64,000 nt of DNA, from contig CM055870.1 in assembly GCA_029582165.1 (NCBI GenBank), positions 5,451,832-5,515,831 on the forward strand. The letters run 5' to 3'. Below the pieces are notes generated by a model. That model was not told where the DNA came from. It saw nothing but the letters and a program-made list of their open reading frames with translations, and ran no database searches. Shown here piece after piece: positions 36,889 to 48,600 of this stretch. The stretch is from Portulaca oleracea. Taxonomy: Eukaryota; Streptophyta; Magnoliopsida; Caryophyllales; Portulacaceae. Within the stretch, counting starts at the first letter, position 1. Each line of letters opens with the position of its first letter. The translations under genes were made by a program, and so were the position numbers.

Positions 36889-38048
36889 TCGTATCTTAAG
36901 TTCCCCCTGAAAACAAAGAGTTTCCCTGCTACTGCTTCATCTTTATCTGTTCTGTTCTCTCATATTTGGTACCCGGCAAGATCCTCCATACATCATCCGT
37001 ATATGCAGTCGTCCGTTATAAACAGGTTAAGTTTCGACTCGAGTGTTGAGTTTTGTATTCTCCAGGATTTAACTTGCAGAGGTTTAGTGGAAAGCGGATT
37101 TTTTAGTAGGATTGTCCTTCCTACTTCAGGTAGTTCCAAATTTGATTTGGATATGAAGTCTTTGAGACCAATGTACACCCTGTTTTTCTGTTCGTTTTTT
37201 TGGCGGAGGAATATTATGTACAATTTACTGAATTTAGACCTCTTCCCTCGAGGTTATAAGACTAGCTAATTCTATTCAATCTCTATGTTGCAATTTGTCC
37301 GCATTTGGTTGGCTTTTACAGCCTAAGAAGGCTAAGATGCTGTGCTTTCGTAATATTTCATAGTATCGGGGATGATGGGCTGTCAGGTATGAGCAGGCCT
37401 GGTAGAATCTGACTCGGTTTTCCAAACCTATAGTATAAAGGCCTCATGTAAAACGGGGCATAGTGAACTCGACCCGAATTGACAGGTCTAGCTACGAGCC
37501 TATGACTAGTTATGAACTAGTTGAAAACATTCATTACCTAGAGAGGTGACATAAAATTTAATGGAGTACAAATCTTTGACCTGGATTTAACCTACTAATA
37601 TTTAGTCAACTTGTTTCTATTCTATTCTATTTGATTTTGTTTTTTAGATGGATAATGTAAAGTTGGGTAAAGTAGATAAAAATGAAAAGTTAGATAAAAA
37701 TGAAAAGTTGAGTGTTAAAAATAGGGTTAAAAATGGTTAGTGTCGATAAAAAATTCTCACTATTATAAATGTGCCAAATGTGCTTTTCTTTCGTGGAAAT
37801 CTTCAACTTTGACAAATTCCAACTTTGATAAAGTCGGTCATTTTTCAATTATTCAAAGCCTAAAATAGGTTGAAAAGATCACATCACTTTTATAATTATT
37901 TAAAGCCTAGAATAGATTGAAAAGATCACATCATAACAATGCACAAAGTTCTATACCTTACACAAGCAAAAGATTTAACAAGTACAAAAACAGTAGAAAT
38001 CAGATAGGGTTATATCCCCAATATACTCTCCACTCCTTTAGGTTAAGT
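36889..38048. other. Region between convergent beta-COP and FMO genes
   Basis: About 36,889-37,270 is the probable beta-COP 3' UTR. A 107-bp AGGCCTGGTAG...GACAGGTCT mini-element lies at about 37,393-37,499. The rest is AT-rich, with a short direct repeat of GATAAAAATGAAAAGTT at 37,674-37,707 and of TTGAAAAGATCACATCA near 37,870 and 37,918. Confidence 0.5.
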
Positions 38049-41000
38049 TTACCCTATGTTTGCATAGTCACTTGGAGAATAAGGTGAGAAATACTCAGGG
38101 AAAAGCCACTTCTTTCTCCTAGGGTTATACCCCATGTCTTTGCAGAGCTGATCATTGGAGTATATTTGAAGCAAAACACTTACACAAAACTTCTTAAACC
38201 CTGTTTCACCAGCATAGTAATGCATGCATTTTTCCCACTTGATTGTGTCTTCCTCCATTTCTACTGTCTTTGGCAGCTTGAAATTCCCAGCAAGTAGATG
38301 TGCCAACCACTTGCTTCGCATCTCGGTTGTGAACATGATTGATGGGCTCTCTGAGTAGCCTAGTATCGCGAGTTGTGGTATCCTTGGGTGTATACAGTCC
38401 CTGAAAATGAATCGCCATCGGTTAGAGAGTGTTTGGTTGATCAAAAATCTTGAGAAAATTGATCGACTATCCCAAGTTGACCTGTTTCCCCATGTTTGGT
38501 TGCATTTGCGTCTTGGAAAAAGTTTTAAAAGGCGCCCACAATTTCCCACCTTCATTGAAGCAAAATGTCCAGCGGGGCGCGGGGTGGGGGTGGGGGATTT
38601 CTGAGGGTTCTTACCAAACGCTCTCTTAATAGTTTCTAGGACAACATGGGTTAATTCAACTGGTAAACTCTCTAAAAACGTTTTTGGAGTGTTCTAGATC
38701 CAATCTAGTGTACCTACACAAAATTGGTTGGTACTTGGAAAAACTGAACCAACCAGAGTAACCCAGAAGCCAACCTGGCCTAGCTTAGACCCTAAAATGC
38801 CGAAATAAAATGACGCAACTCGATCTAACTTGGCCCAGATTTGTCTTTCACCAAAGCTGTTCATTTTTTCTAAGACAAACTTATCTAGCTAAAAAAGCGA
38901 CCCGAATGACCCAATTGACAGGTCTGCATACCTATACAAGGGTGGTGAAGGCTCCGCTATGAGCTTTTGAAACTCTCTGGAAATGAAGATGCTCCTGAGT
39001 TTGTCCTCACATCGATACCCAGTTGCAAATATGACCACATCTAAGGGCAATTCTTCTCCGTTGACAATCAAACCGTGTTTACAAAAGCTGATGCTGTCTG
39101 ATTTCTTCAAGATTATGCTTCCTTCATTCACCATCTTGTAGAAGTCGTTGGGTAAGATGGTGAACATACATTGAGCAATCTGTTGGAGGAAACCGTGCTT
39201 CGGAACCATCTTGTATTTCTTCAATGGGTATATGCACTTGAGATATGTCTCCACACATTTCGAATATATCCACCTCTGAAATATAGCTTTCTTCATGTTA
39301 TATATTAGGTTGCAACAACGCTTATCGATAACGTTTTTCTTTCTCTATGACTAGAACTATAATAACACCTAACATGGGTCCCACACTTTTGCCAGAGTAG
39401 GATCAGGGAGATCCAAATGTAAGCAGCTTTATCCTTACGACATCACTTCAAGCAAAGTCTCATTCCCAAAAGGCTTACTCTTATGGGTTGTCCAAACTAG
39501 AATAATTAGATATCCTAACATAGGCTCAATTTGTTATTAGTTAGTTGTTGTACATTGTTACAATTATAGGGCCGTGTTCGGAAATGTTGCATCTTGAATG
39601 TGAACATGGCTTAGTTCAAACTGATCAAGCTCGCGCATTTTTCCAATATACACCAATTGAAAACAAAATCGATTGACCTATTTGTCAATCGAAACTCTAA
39701 AGCGATTACTATTCTCAAAATCTTAGATGAAGTAGGGGCATATATAGGAAGTTTACCAAAGGGAAGAGAAGAGAAGCAAGCAGCCAAAGGAAGAATCCTT
39801 CATTGGGCTTGTGGATCATCAGTTCTCCGAACCGATTCAAAAGTTGAATAGTCAAGGCTAAGAATGTCTCACTCACCATCCAATGCACTGTCTTGTACAA
39901 CAAAGTACAAGGGTAGCTTGGCCCTACATATATGTATAAATACTTAGAAATAACAAGATAGTCAGTTTAACTTTAAAGGCTTATTCTTTTCAACTTATGA
40001 TAAGTACCCATCATCGGCTGGCTCAGCAGCGATCAACATACCTATCATATTAGTTATCAACATTGATCAACACTGATCAACTGTCATTAGCAATAAGTTA
40101 CTTATCATAAGTCGAAAAGAATATCAAGCAGTAATTCAACAGAGCGGACCATTTTGCCTAGCGATTTGAGCAGTGACATCCACAGCTGATTTCTGAAACC
40201 CGACAACGGCGACTTTCTTGTGGTTGACAAGCTGCGTCGCTCGATCGTGGCCCAATGCAGCATAGTCCATGGAGTGTAGGACCTTCCCATGAAAGATTTC
40301 CGGGCTGCGATCCATGGGAAAATCAGGCATGTAAGCCAAGTCACTGTGCTTTCCTATACACAATATCACAAAATCTACCTGATACACCTGCAATTATCAA
40401 TTGCACACCAAAACTTATTTCAATTTCAAGCAACCCAAATTTATTCTTTTCCCCACATTTTTAAACTCAAATTTCAAACTTTTCCTAAACTGACCTAAAT
40501 CGTGACCTTTACCCAACGTTACCTTACCTTTCTAAAAAAAACAAACGGTTAGGTTGGGTCGTCCAACCTTGAGCCCGTTTTGGGGTGAGCCCAAACCTGG
40601 CCCGGCCCATTGGGCCCTGATTTATTGAAAAAAAGAGACCAATGTAGTTGAGAACGTATACGTCTTCATCTGAAATTCATGCATTAAAACTGCGTTTTTG
40701 ATAGAAGAAAATGTCGTTTTATAGATTTAGTACAAGTTCTATTCCTATTGAATAATTTAGATTTTGAAGTGCTTTCTGTTTAAACTAATGATTTGGTATC
40801 TGGTGTTAATTTAGATCTAATAAACTAATTTATTTTTAAGTCAATAATTTGGAGTTAATTATTAGTTAATTATTTTCACGTTTAAGCACCAATTTAGGTT
40901 AGAATTAACTTCACATTACCTTGTTTAATTAGGGTGTCAAAAAAAAAAACCTTGTTTAGGCCAACCAGATTGAAACTAAAATATGGGTCAAATTTGTTAG

Positions 41001-41830
41001 GTTTAATCAACCAACAAAAGAGAAAATGATTAGTGAAATACTCCATCACCATCAACAAAAATCTATAGGGTATAGTTAGTGAAAAAAATAATTAAATATA
41101 CTTAATTGATGGTTGATTCAATGAATGTTTTAGGCCCTGTTCTTTTCTGCGGTTGACAAACTGCGGTACCACAGCTCACCGCAGTTTGCCACAACTCACC
41201 GCAGTTTGCCATAAATTATTACTTTTCTCTCTCCTTACTCTTCTCTCTCTTCACTTTTCTCCTCTACTTTTACATTCTCTCTCCTCACCTACCCCACATA
41301 CCAATAACCTACCACAATTCCACCACACCACACCGCAAAATACCGCAGAAAAGAACAGGGCCTTAATATATTATTAGGACTGTGAAGTGACAGATAATAT
41401 AAAACGGAAAACATGTCAGAAACAAAATTCACACCTGAGTTTTTAAGGATGGATCATGGGAAGAATCTTGAAGAAAGAGATTCCATTTCCAAGCCCCATC
41501 AACACAAACATAATCAATCCCTAAAACTTTGGTGTTGAATTTGATAAAAGGGAGGAGATTGAAATGGTTGGCATATGCATGGAGGTAGTCCAACACTTGT
41601 GTATGATGAGGGAAGTTTCCTTTGACATTAGATGGCCATGGGAAGTCTGAAAATTGGTAGTAATTCTTGGGTGTTTGAAGCTTGGTTGATGCCAATGTTT
41701 GTGAACACCAAACACCCCCAATTTCACCCCTACCCTCAAACACAACTGGTTTTATGCCTTTGTCAAGCATGTGTTTGCATGCCATCAAACCACTTATTCC
41801 TGCTCCTATTATTCCTACTTGCTTCTCCAT
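38049..41830 (-). CDS. Flavin-containing monooxygenase (plant FMO1-type)
   Basis: This enzyme class uses FAD and NADPH to oxygenate nucleophilic nitrogen or sulphur in small molecules; the substrate here is unknown. Five exons give about 498 residues: 41435-41830, about 40150-40387, 39757-39923, 38932-39275, 38049-38400. The FAD motif GAGISG is at residues 9-14. The FMO-identifying motif [11 protein letters not shown] is at about 164-174. The second nucleotide-binding loop reads [10 protein letters not shown], the GFxKSA variant typical of this clade. FATGY is at about 350-354. The weakest border is the exon 2 donor: GTCCGC at 40149 restores [16 protein letters not shown], but an alternative at 40140 would add residues and both donors are poor. 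Intron 1 contains a Tourist-like MITE, intron 2 a small MITE, and intron 4 is largely MITE sequence. Confidence 0.82.
38425..38625. mobile_element. GAGAGTGTTTGGTT MITE in FMO intron 4
   Basis: The ends GAGAGTGTTTGGTTGATC and TTACCAAACGCTCTC are terminal inverted repeats. TTA is duplicated at both sides (38422-38424 and 38626-38628). The insertion lies only about 24 bp from the splice acceptor of the last FMO exon. Near its right end is a G-rich patch with GGGGTGGGGGTGGGGG. Confidence 0.65.
38740..38926. mobile_element. Second MITE fragment in FMO intron 4
   Basis: The right end is GACCCAATTGACAGGTCT, the common terminus of the AGACCTGGC family, and the interior has GAATGACCC and AACTTGGCCCAG motifs. 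The left end is not clear. The right end stops about 6 bp from the donor of exon 4. Confidence 0.45.
39977..40128. mobile_element. Small MITE in FMO intron 2
   Basis: The arms GGCTTATTCTTTTCAACTTA and TAAGTCGAAAAGAATAT plus ACTTATGATAAG / CTTATCATAAG form an inverted repeat around a GATCAACA-repeat core. The right end is about 20 bp from the end of exon 2. Confidence 0.5.
41133..41362. mobile_element. Tourist-like MITE, copy 8, in FMO intron 1
   Basis: The ends GGCCCTGTTCTTTTCTGCGG and CCGCAGAAAAGAACAGGGCC are perfect 20-bp inverted repeats. TTA is duplicated at 41130-41132 and 41363-41365. This 230-bp copy is the best preserved and can serve as the family reference. Confidence 0.85.
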
Positions 41831-41939
41831 TTCACCTTCTCTTCCTATGTACCCTAGTTTAGGCTCTTTTGGTGAGAGCTAGATAATGAGCACATTAACA
41901 TAGGAAGCCTTTGCACATATTCTATCCATGTACCTTGCT

Positions 41940-41947
41940 TTTATATA
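41940..41947 (-). promoter_or_regulatory. TATA box of the FMO gene
   Basis: TATATAAA on the minus strand, about 110 bp upstream of the FMO start codon. The interval is free of other ATGs in a longer frame. Confidence 0.55.
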
Positions 41948-42417
41948 CATGGGGATGGAAGAAGTTGGGGGGTGGGGTGGGGTGGGGGTTGCTTTTGCTC
42001 AATTTTGAAACTTTATATTGATTATAGGTGCCTAACTTGCAAGTAGGGTTGAGCACTGGTTCAGGAGTGGATTGAATGAGACTGGATTGAAAGGATCGAG
42101 GATCGAACTTGGAGGATGAGATGGACTGAAGTCCTGACCGAAAAAAGTTTGATCTTAGATTTAACTGACCGATTTTTTTTGGTCATAGACTGAAGTATAC
42201 ACATCCATTAATGAGAAAGAGTGAAAGAAACCTTAAGATTTTATTTTGTCCTTCGGCCCAGTCTTCAATCCTTCAGTCCGGTCTATGGGTTGGACTGAGG
42301 ATCGGATATTAGAATCTCTTGCACCGAGGAATGAACGAAACTTATGTCGATCCATCCAATACAATCCTTTTTTCAGTCCAAACTAGACCATGCAGAACTG
42401 TACGTAATTTATTGCGT

Positions 42418-43285
42418 CACTACAAGAAAATATGCATCCTTCCACGTATATTTCCCCACGCTTATTTAAATGAGGGGAAAAAATCGTGCAAATTCCTACT
42501 ATATGCAATAGCCACACTTACTAAGAATGGTTAAACGGTAACCACGCATATAAGCGTGCTAGCGCGTTGTGAGAGTTTGGCCACGCTTATTAAGTGAGGT
42601 TATAACATTCTCCCAAACAAACTTATATTTCCACATATTATATGCGTGGTAGACAACAATTTTATATTATAATTTTTTTTGCAAAAAAGTATAATCTTTT
42701 AATTAGGCACCGGATTTAATTAAGCAATTAATTTAATTTTAAAAATAATTTCAAAAAAATTAAAAGAAACATTATGGATTATTGAATTTTGGGCGCGTTG
42801 ATATAAGAAGCTAAGTGGTATTTGTGTACATATAGTATTATTTTAATTTCAAGAATATTTAAAAAATTATGATTATAATTTTTTAAATATACCCATCTAT
42901 TAGTTAAAGCTAAAATAGAAGATAAAAAAATCAAGTGGTATTTGGGTATTAAATTTGTTATTAGAATCAAATAATCTTTAATACTTAAGCTGTAAGGGTT
43001 TGGTTAGTTACTCAATCTTATGTGCTGTGGTCGGGGGTTCGAATCTACATTCAAAACAAAAAAATAAAGTAGGTGGAGAGATGCTCGTCTGTGCACGCAT
43101 AATAAGCGTGGCAAAGTTGCTCCATGCACGCTTATTATGTGTGGCGAATTTCTTCTTGCGTGGCAAAATTTTCCCTACAAATTCCCTTTCCACGCTTATT
43201 TATCTGTGGCAAGGATTTTCAGCCGCGCTTATAAGCGTGGCTAGAAGCCATTTTAAGCGTGGAAGGAGGACTTTTTTTGGTAGTG
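42418..43285. mobile_element. Non-autonomous CACTA (En/Spm-type) element
   Basis: The element starts CACTACAAGAAAATATGC and ends TTTTTTTGGTAGTG, the classic CACTA terminal inverted repeat. CGT is duplicated at 42415-42417 and 43286-43288, the expected 3-bp target duplication. Subterminal regions carry repeated CCACGCTTAT and ATAAGCGTGG motifs in both orientations, as expected of transposase-binding repeats. At 868 bp it has no transposase and must be mobilised in trans. A tRNA-like GGTTCGAATCT lies inside at 43,036-43,046. Confidence 0.85.
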
Positions 43286-43288
43286 CGT

Positions 43289-43712
43289 GCATCCGAAATA
43301 ACGTGATGCAAGTGCATATAATATACATTGATGCACAACCGTAATTGCAACTTTAGGGCATATAACGTTAGGGTAACATGAAGTTCAATTGTGTAACAAA
43401 TCTGACTTTTTGAGGTGGTATAGGAGATGGGAAAGACCGTAACGCTATTAGGACTTATGGTGATTGATGGACTAGTCATGATCTTATATGTCACGTAGTG
43501 AGTGGAGGTGGGGCTTTACCCACATACAAAAAAAATCATAGTCTTTTTCAAATTTCTTTGTACAAAAGTTTTGAATATATTAATTATTTTAAGAGTACTC
43601 CCTCGATCGCATTTTGTTTGCCACCCTAGATTTGTGTAAATCAAACTTTCAAAAATTTTGATAATTATCTTCTCAATGTTACTATGATCTGTTATTGAAA
43701 AAGTATTATTAT
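43289..43712. other. Intergenic DNA
   Basis: No gene or clear element is seen. A CTCCCTCGATCGCATTTTG motif at about 43,600 suggests one end of a broken Stowaway-type MITE. Confidence 0.4.
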
Positions 43713-43714
43713 TA

Positions 43715-43969
43715 CTTCCTTTGTTCCATATTAATTGTCACTTTATTAACTGTTACAATCTCCAATATCACTTTTTAATTGATAATTTCCTATATTATAT
43801 TTTATTAAAAATTACAATCATATACTTTTAGTATAGTGTTTTTTTCCGTTACAAATCTAATGGTAGAAATTCTATATGACAAATCATTGTATATATTGAG
43901 AAAATTTATGATCAAAATCTTAAAATTTGACTGTACAATTTTCGAAAAGACCAATTAATATGAAACGGG
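43715..43969. mobile_element. Stowaway/mariner-type MITE
   Basis: The ends CTTCCTTTGTTCCATATTAA and CAATTAATATGAAACGGG are inverted repeats bordered by TA. The interior is AT-rich with no frame. Confidence 0.55.
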
Positions 43970-44993
43970 TATATGTTTGTAACCGAAAATAATATTGCAA
44001 GTCTTATAAAAAAAGAAATTAAAATAATATTGCAAAAATTTAATGTGGTAATGTTTTAGTAAAATATTATATATATAAGAAATTATCTGTTAAAAAAAGG
44101 TACTATTAAGAAATGGCAAGTGTTTCATCAAAATAAAATCTAGGCAAGATATCCACAAAAGGAATAACCAGTGAAAAACAAGTTGGGATGGAGAAATGGA
44201 TTTCAACGTGCAATTCTTTTTTAGGAAGATCAAAATTAGGTTTCAATATGCACTCTATTTCATGGAGTTGTCGATAAAAGATCAAAATGAGTTTGTCCAA
44301 CATATTTTGTGAAAGTTTGTCATTGGGTTCGTATAAAATTAAATATCAAAAGGGATACTTATGTGATTATGTGAGGTTAGATTTTTTTTTTGTTTGTGTT
44401 GTCTTTCTATTGTTGTTACTCATATTGAATTGAAACGATGACATATATACCACATGATTTAAAATAAAAAGCGACAAAAAGGGTTCTTATATTTTGATGT
44501 AATTATTTTAAGTGTCATGTATTTTAATAAATAATTGTGGGATGACATTATCTTTACTATAATTATTTTTTGAGACATTCCAACCTATTTATTGTTGATT
44601 AGGGCTATGTATCTTTGATAAACCATAAACATTGAGGCCTAAATAATATATTTTGACCTATTAAAACAATCTTAAACACAAAAATCATTATTTTGCGCAT
44701 TTTTAAACTGAAAATAGGTCGGAATGTATTCAATAAATAATTACAACAAAAATAATATGATCCCACAATTATTTGTCAAAATATAAAGCACTTAAAATAA
44801 TTATATATTAAAATATATTTCAGTTTGGTCCAAGCATATAGGTTAAACATGTTGAATTGAAATGACATATATATCACATGAATTGAATTGAAATGAACCT
44901 AAGATAAACAATGAGTCAAAGTTACATACAGTAGTTAGAAAACTAAGTTTTTATGAATGAAATCTATCTATGTACCAATTAAGACAAAATTAG

Positions 44994-45271
44994 TAGAAAT
45001 TTTGAAATTTTGTCCGACCGGACATTGAATTCCGACCGGAAAAAACGGTGCAGACATAGATTTTTCGTCCGAATTTTTATATTGACGAATATTCGGACAT
45101 AAAATTTCTCTTTTTCTATTGTCCGAACCGATTTTAAACTTCGTCGAATTGTCCGACCCGGTTTGACCCGAAATAAAACCGGGTCCGGACATGAATTTCT
45201 CGTCCGAATTTTGACATTGTCCGATTTTGTCCGACCCGAATTTACCCGGACCCGGATTTTTGCCAGCGCTA
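44994..45271. mobile_element. hAT-like MITE, copy of the 6,142 element
   Basis: The right end TTTTTGCCAGCGCTA matches the family. AAAATTAG flanks both sides (44986-44993 and 45272-45279), an exact 8-bp duplication. The left end reads TAGAAATTTTGAAATTTTG and has diverged from TAGCGC. The interior matches the 6,142-6,446 copy in inverted orientation (GTCCGACCCGG, CGGACATGAATTTC). The duplication shows that the damaged left end is the true border. Confidence 0.7.
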
Positions 45272-45641
45272 AAAATTAGGTGAGAAAAACTCTTACATGA
45301 GACGTATAATCTTGTGATAACTTTCTATAAATATAGTGGTGGCTATTACTTTTTTGTGGCAACTCTGACAAAAGTTATCGTTTTTATTAGTTACATCCAT
45401 ATTAAAACGTCATTGTAATATTACTTACTGGTCATAGTAAAATATTAAAAGGTCATCCTATAATAGATCCGTCTCATAGTAAGTTCACGTCATGAAGCTA
45501 TTTCATATTCGAATTTGTAAATGCTTTTATATGGTGCAAAAATTACTTGCATCAAGGAAATACATCAACTTAATACAATTTTATTGATTATTATTGCTTG
45601 TATCAATTACAAAACAATACAGAATTAATCACCACAACAAT

Positions 45642-48600
45642 TCAAAGCTTACTATTAGGGTTCTTACTACCAGTAAGGCTCCCCATTGCTCTAGCCTTCT
45701 CCCTAAGAACAAACTTCTGCGTCTTCCCCGTCGACGTCTTCGGCAAATCTCCAAACACCACAGTTTTCGGCGCCATGTAATGCGGCAACTTATCCCTACA
45801 AAACTTGATTATCTCATTGGGCTCGACATGTTCCGAACCCGGTTTAAGCTTGACAAAGGCGCACACGGTCTCCCCCCAGTGGTGATCGGGGCGGCCCACC
45901 ACGGCCGCCTCGAGCACCCCGGGGTGTCCGAATAGCACGGCCTCGACCTCGATGGTGCTCACGTTCTCACCACCGGAGATGACGATGTCCTTGGACCGGT
46001 CCTTGAGCTCAATGTAGCCGTCCGGGTGCCGAACCCCTAGGTCACCCGTGTGGAACCATCCACCCTGAAAGGCCTGCTTTACTTATAGGGATGAGAAATA
46101 AAAAAGACCGAAAAATCAAAACCGAACTGAAAAACTGAAACACCCACTGATGATGCGTTTGGTAGTTTATTGGAAAACTCTTTCTCGAGAAAGCCTTTCT
46201 GGAAAAAGATTTGTTAGTGTTGTGAAATTGTGAGTGAAATAATATAGTTCCATATTAAAACTTATTCATCTATTAGAGAGAATTAAATATTGGGAAAGTT
46301 TTTCAACTTAGCATGGAAAAGTTAATCGAAAACATCAATTTGGCTTACAGCGTGTCATTTTATGAGCCGAAAGGGTGATATCTAACTATTTTTCGATTAA
46401 TTGAAAAAACGATTAACCAACTTTGTTCACCCTACCTGTTCGGTGGCCGTACGATCTTTCAGGTACCCGCTCATCACAGTATTCCCTCTGAACATGACCT
46501 CCCCGATGGTCCTGCCGTCAGAGGGAACGCTCGCCATGGTGGTGGGGTCCATGACCTCGACCCTGTCCATCATCACGTGTGGGACCCCCTGTCGGGCCTT
46601 GCGTTTCGCTTGGGCGTCCAGGGGTAGGGCGTCCCACTCAGGCTTCCACGGGCAGACCGTGCCCGGACCGTACGTCTCGGTCAGGCCGTACGCGTGGACA
46701 ATCACGAACCCGAGGGCCTCCATCTTGGACAGCACGTGGGGCGGCGGCGGGGCCGCCCCTGTCATCACCACCACCTTCTCCCTGCCACGTGGCCGTTTCT
46801 GATTACGTGAGGGAGCGTTTATGATCATGTTCAGAACCGTGGGGGCCCCACCCATGTGGGTCACCCCGTGGACCGCCACGCTGTCAAAAATAGACTCCGC
46901 CGTCACATTCCTCAGACACACATTGGTCCCACCCTGAGCCGCCACGCCCCAAGTCATACACCACCCGTTGCAGTGGAACATGGGAACCGTCCACAAGTAG
47001 ACCGGCGTTGACCGCATCTCATTCAGCAACACCGCCGCCAGGGAGTTCAAATATGCACCTCTATGGCTATACACCACCCCCTTTGGGCTCGAAGTGGTCC
47101 CCGAAGTGTAGTTCAACGAGATCGGGTCAAGTTCATCCCTCGGCCGCCTGATCTCAAAGTCAACGTCCCCTGTTTCTAAAAACTTCTCGTACTCGAGCTC
47201 GTCGCCCCCTACCACAGGAGGGGACTGCGAGTCGGATACCAGGATGATTCGGGGAAGGGTTGAGTTTGTCTTGGAGAGGAGCCTAAGAGCTCCTTGGGCT
47301 GTTTGGTACAAGTGACGATCTACGAACAGGATTTTGGCTCCAGAGTGTTTTAGCAGGACCGACACCATTGCCGAGTCATGGCGTGTGTTGAGGGTGCATA
47401 GGATGCCACCCGACATCGGGACGCCGAAATGCAGTTCGTACATTGCAGGGATGTTGGGCAACAGAGCAGCCACCTGAAGTAGCACGAGAAAGTTCAGTGG
47501 TAAAGATCGTATATGAACAATCTATGTGATATGGCTTCTTCTTTCCTCATCGTCATCACAAACTGTAACAATGATAGGATTACGGATATAAACAAAACTG
47601 TTCGACTGGAGAACCCAACCCAACTCGGAAAAAGACCGGTTACAAAACTACCATCGTATATTTTTCGTCAGAATTTTGATATTCAAACGATTTAAGAACA
47701 CATTTTGTTTTTGAATTTCTGTAGTCTGAACCGGAGACCCATTCCAATTGTCTATCAGACTCCTACAAACCCAAAAAATTACTTTTCTTATTTTGACAAC
47801 AAGTTCTTTGTCCAATGTCTGATTCATCCAGAACTGAGATAACCAAAACCAGGATTTTTAACAGCCCCAGACTTTTTATGATGTAGATTGTAGAGACTAG
47901 AGAGTCATTCACTTCTGGACTTTGGTGGTTAAAATGAAAATGAAGATTTTGACTAAATGAGCTCAAACTTTTAGATTCACAGTCCTACCGACTTATGGGG
48001 GGAAAAGTAGACACCAATTCGGTGCGGATTTGACGAAATTTTGACCGAGCCGATAACTTGGTTTTGTTCGATTCGAAAAAAATCAGGTATGGTCACCAAA
48101 AGATTGCCCGAATTTAAAAATAGGTCAACCAGTCATCGTTTGGTATAAAACCGGGTTGGGTTGGGGTAAGGAAAACCAGATTTGGTGGTCCGAAGTTTGG
48201 GGGGAAATTCGAGTTCGATCATTCGGACAACCAGCCTGCTTTGTGAGCGAACATAGGCTGACTTTTAATTAGCTACATGTACAATTCGGATATCAGATAC
48301 TTTGGGCATCAGCCAATCAGACAATGTTCAGTCGTTACAACACCAAAAATAGGAACTTGCTTCGATATGCAATTCCGACGTCATACATCCAAGTCCGGGC
48401 ACGATCTTAGTGTCCGAACTGTTTATCGAACAGTGCCCGAGTAACAAATCTCCGACCGAACAACTGATTTGACCAAACTCGAAATTACCCGACCCAGATT
48501 CTCACCGGGCCTGTGATATTTCACAGCAATCCACACTATAATTAGTCCAAATCTCCTTTGCAAAAAAAAAACCAAAAAAGTCCAAGCTAGCTAAAAGAAA

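Noticed and set aside
43000..43344. 114-residue ORF
   Set aside because: Lies across the right part of the CACTA element and its border; not transposase-like.
46401..46802. 133-residue ORF antisense to AAE copy A
   Set aside because: Shadow of the GC-rich exon 2, where antisense stops are scarce.
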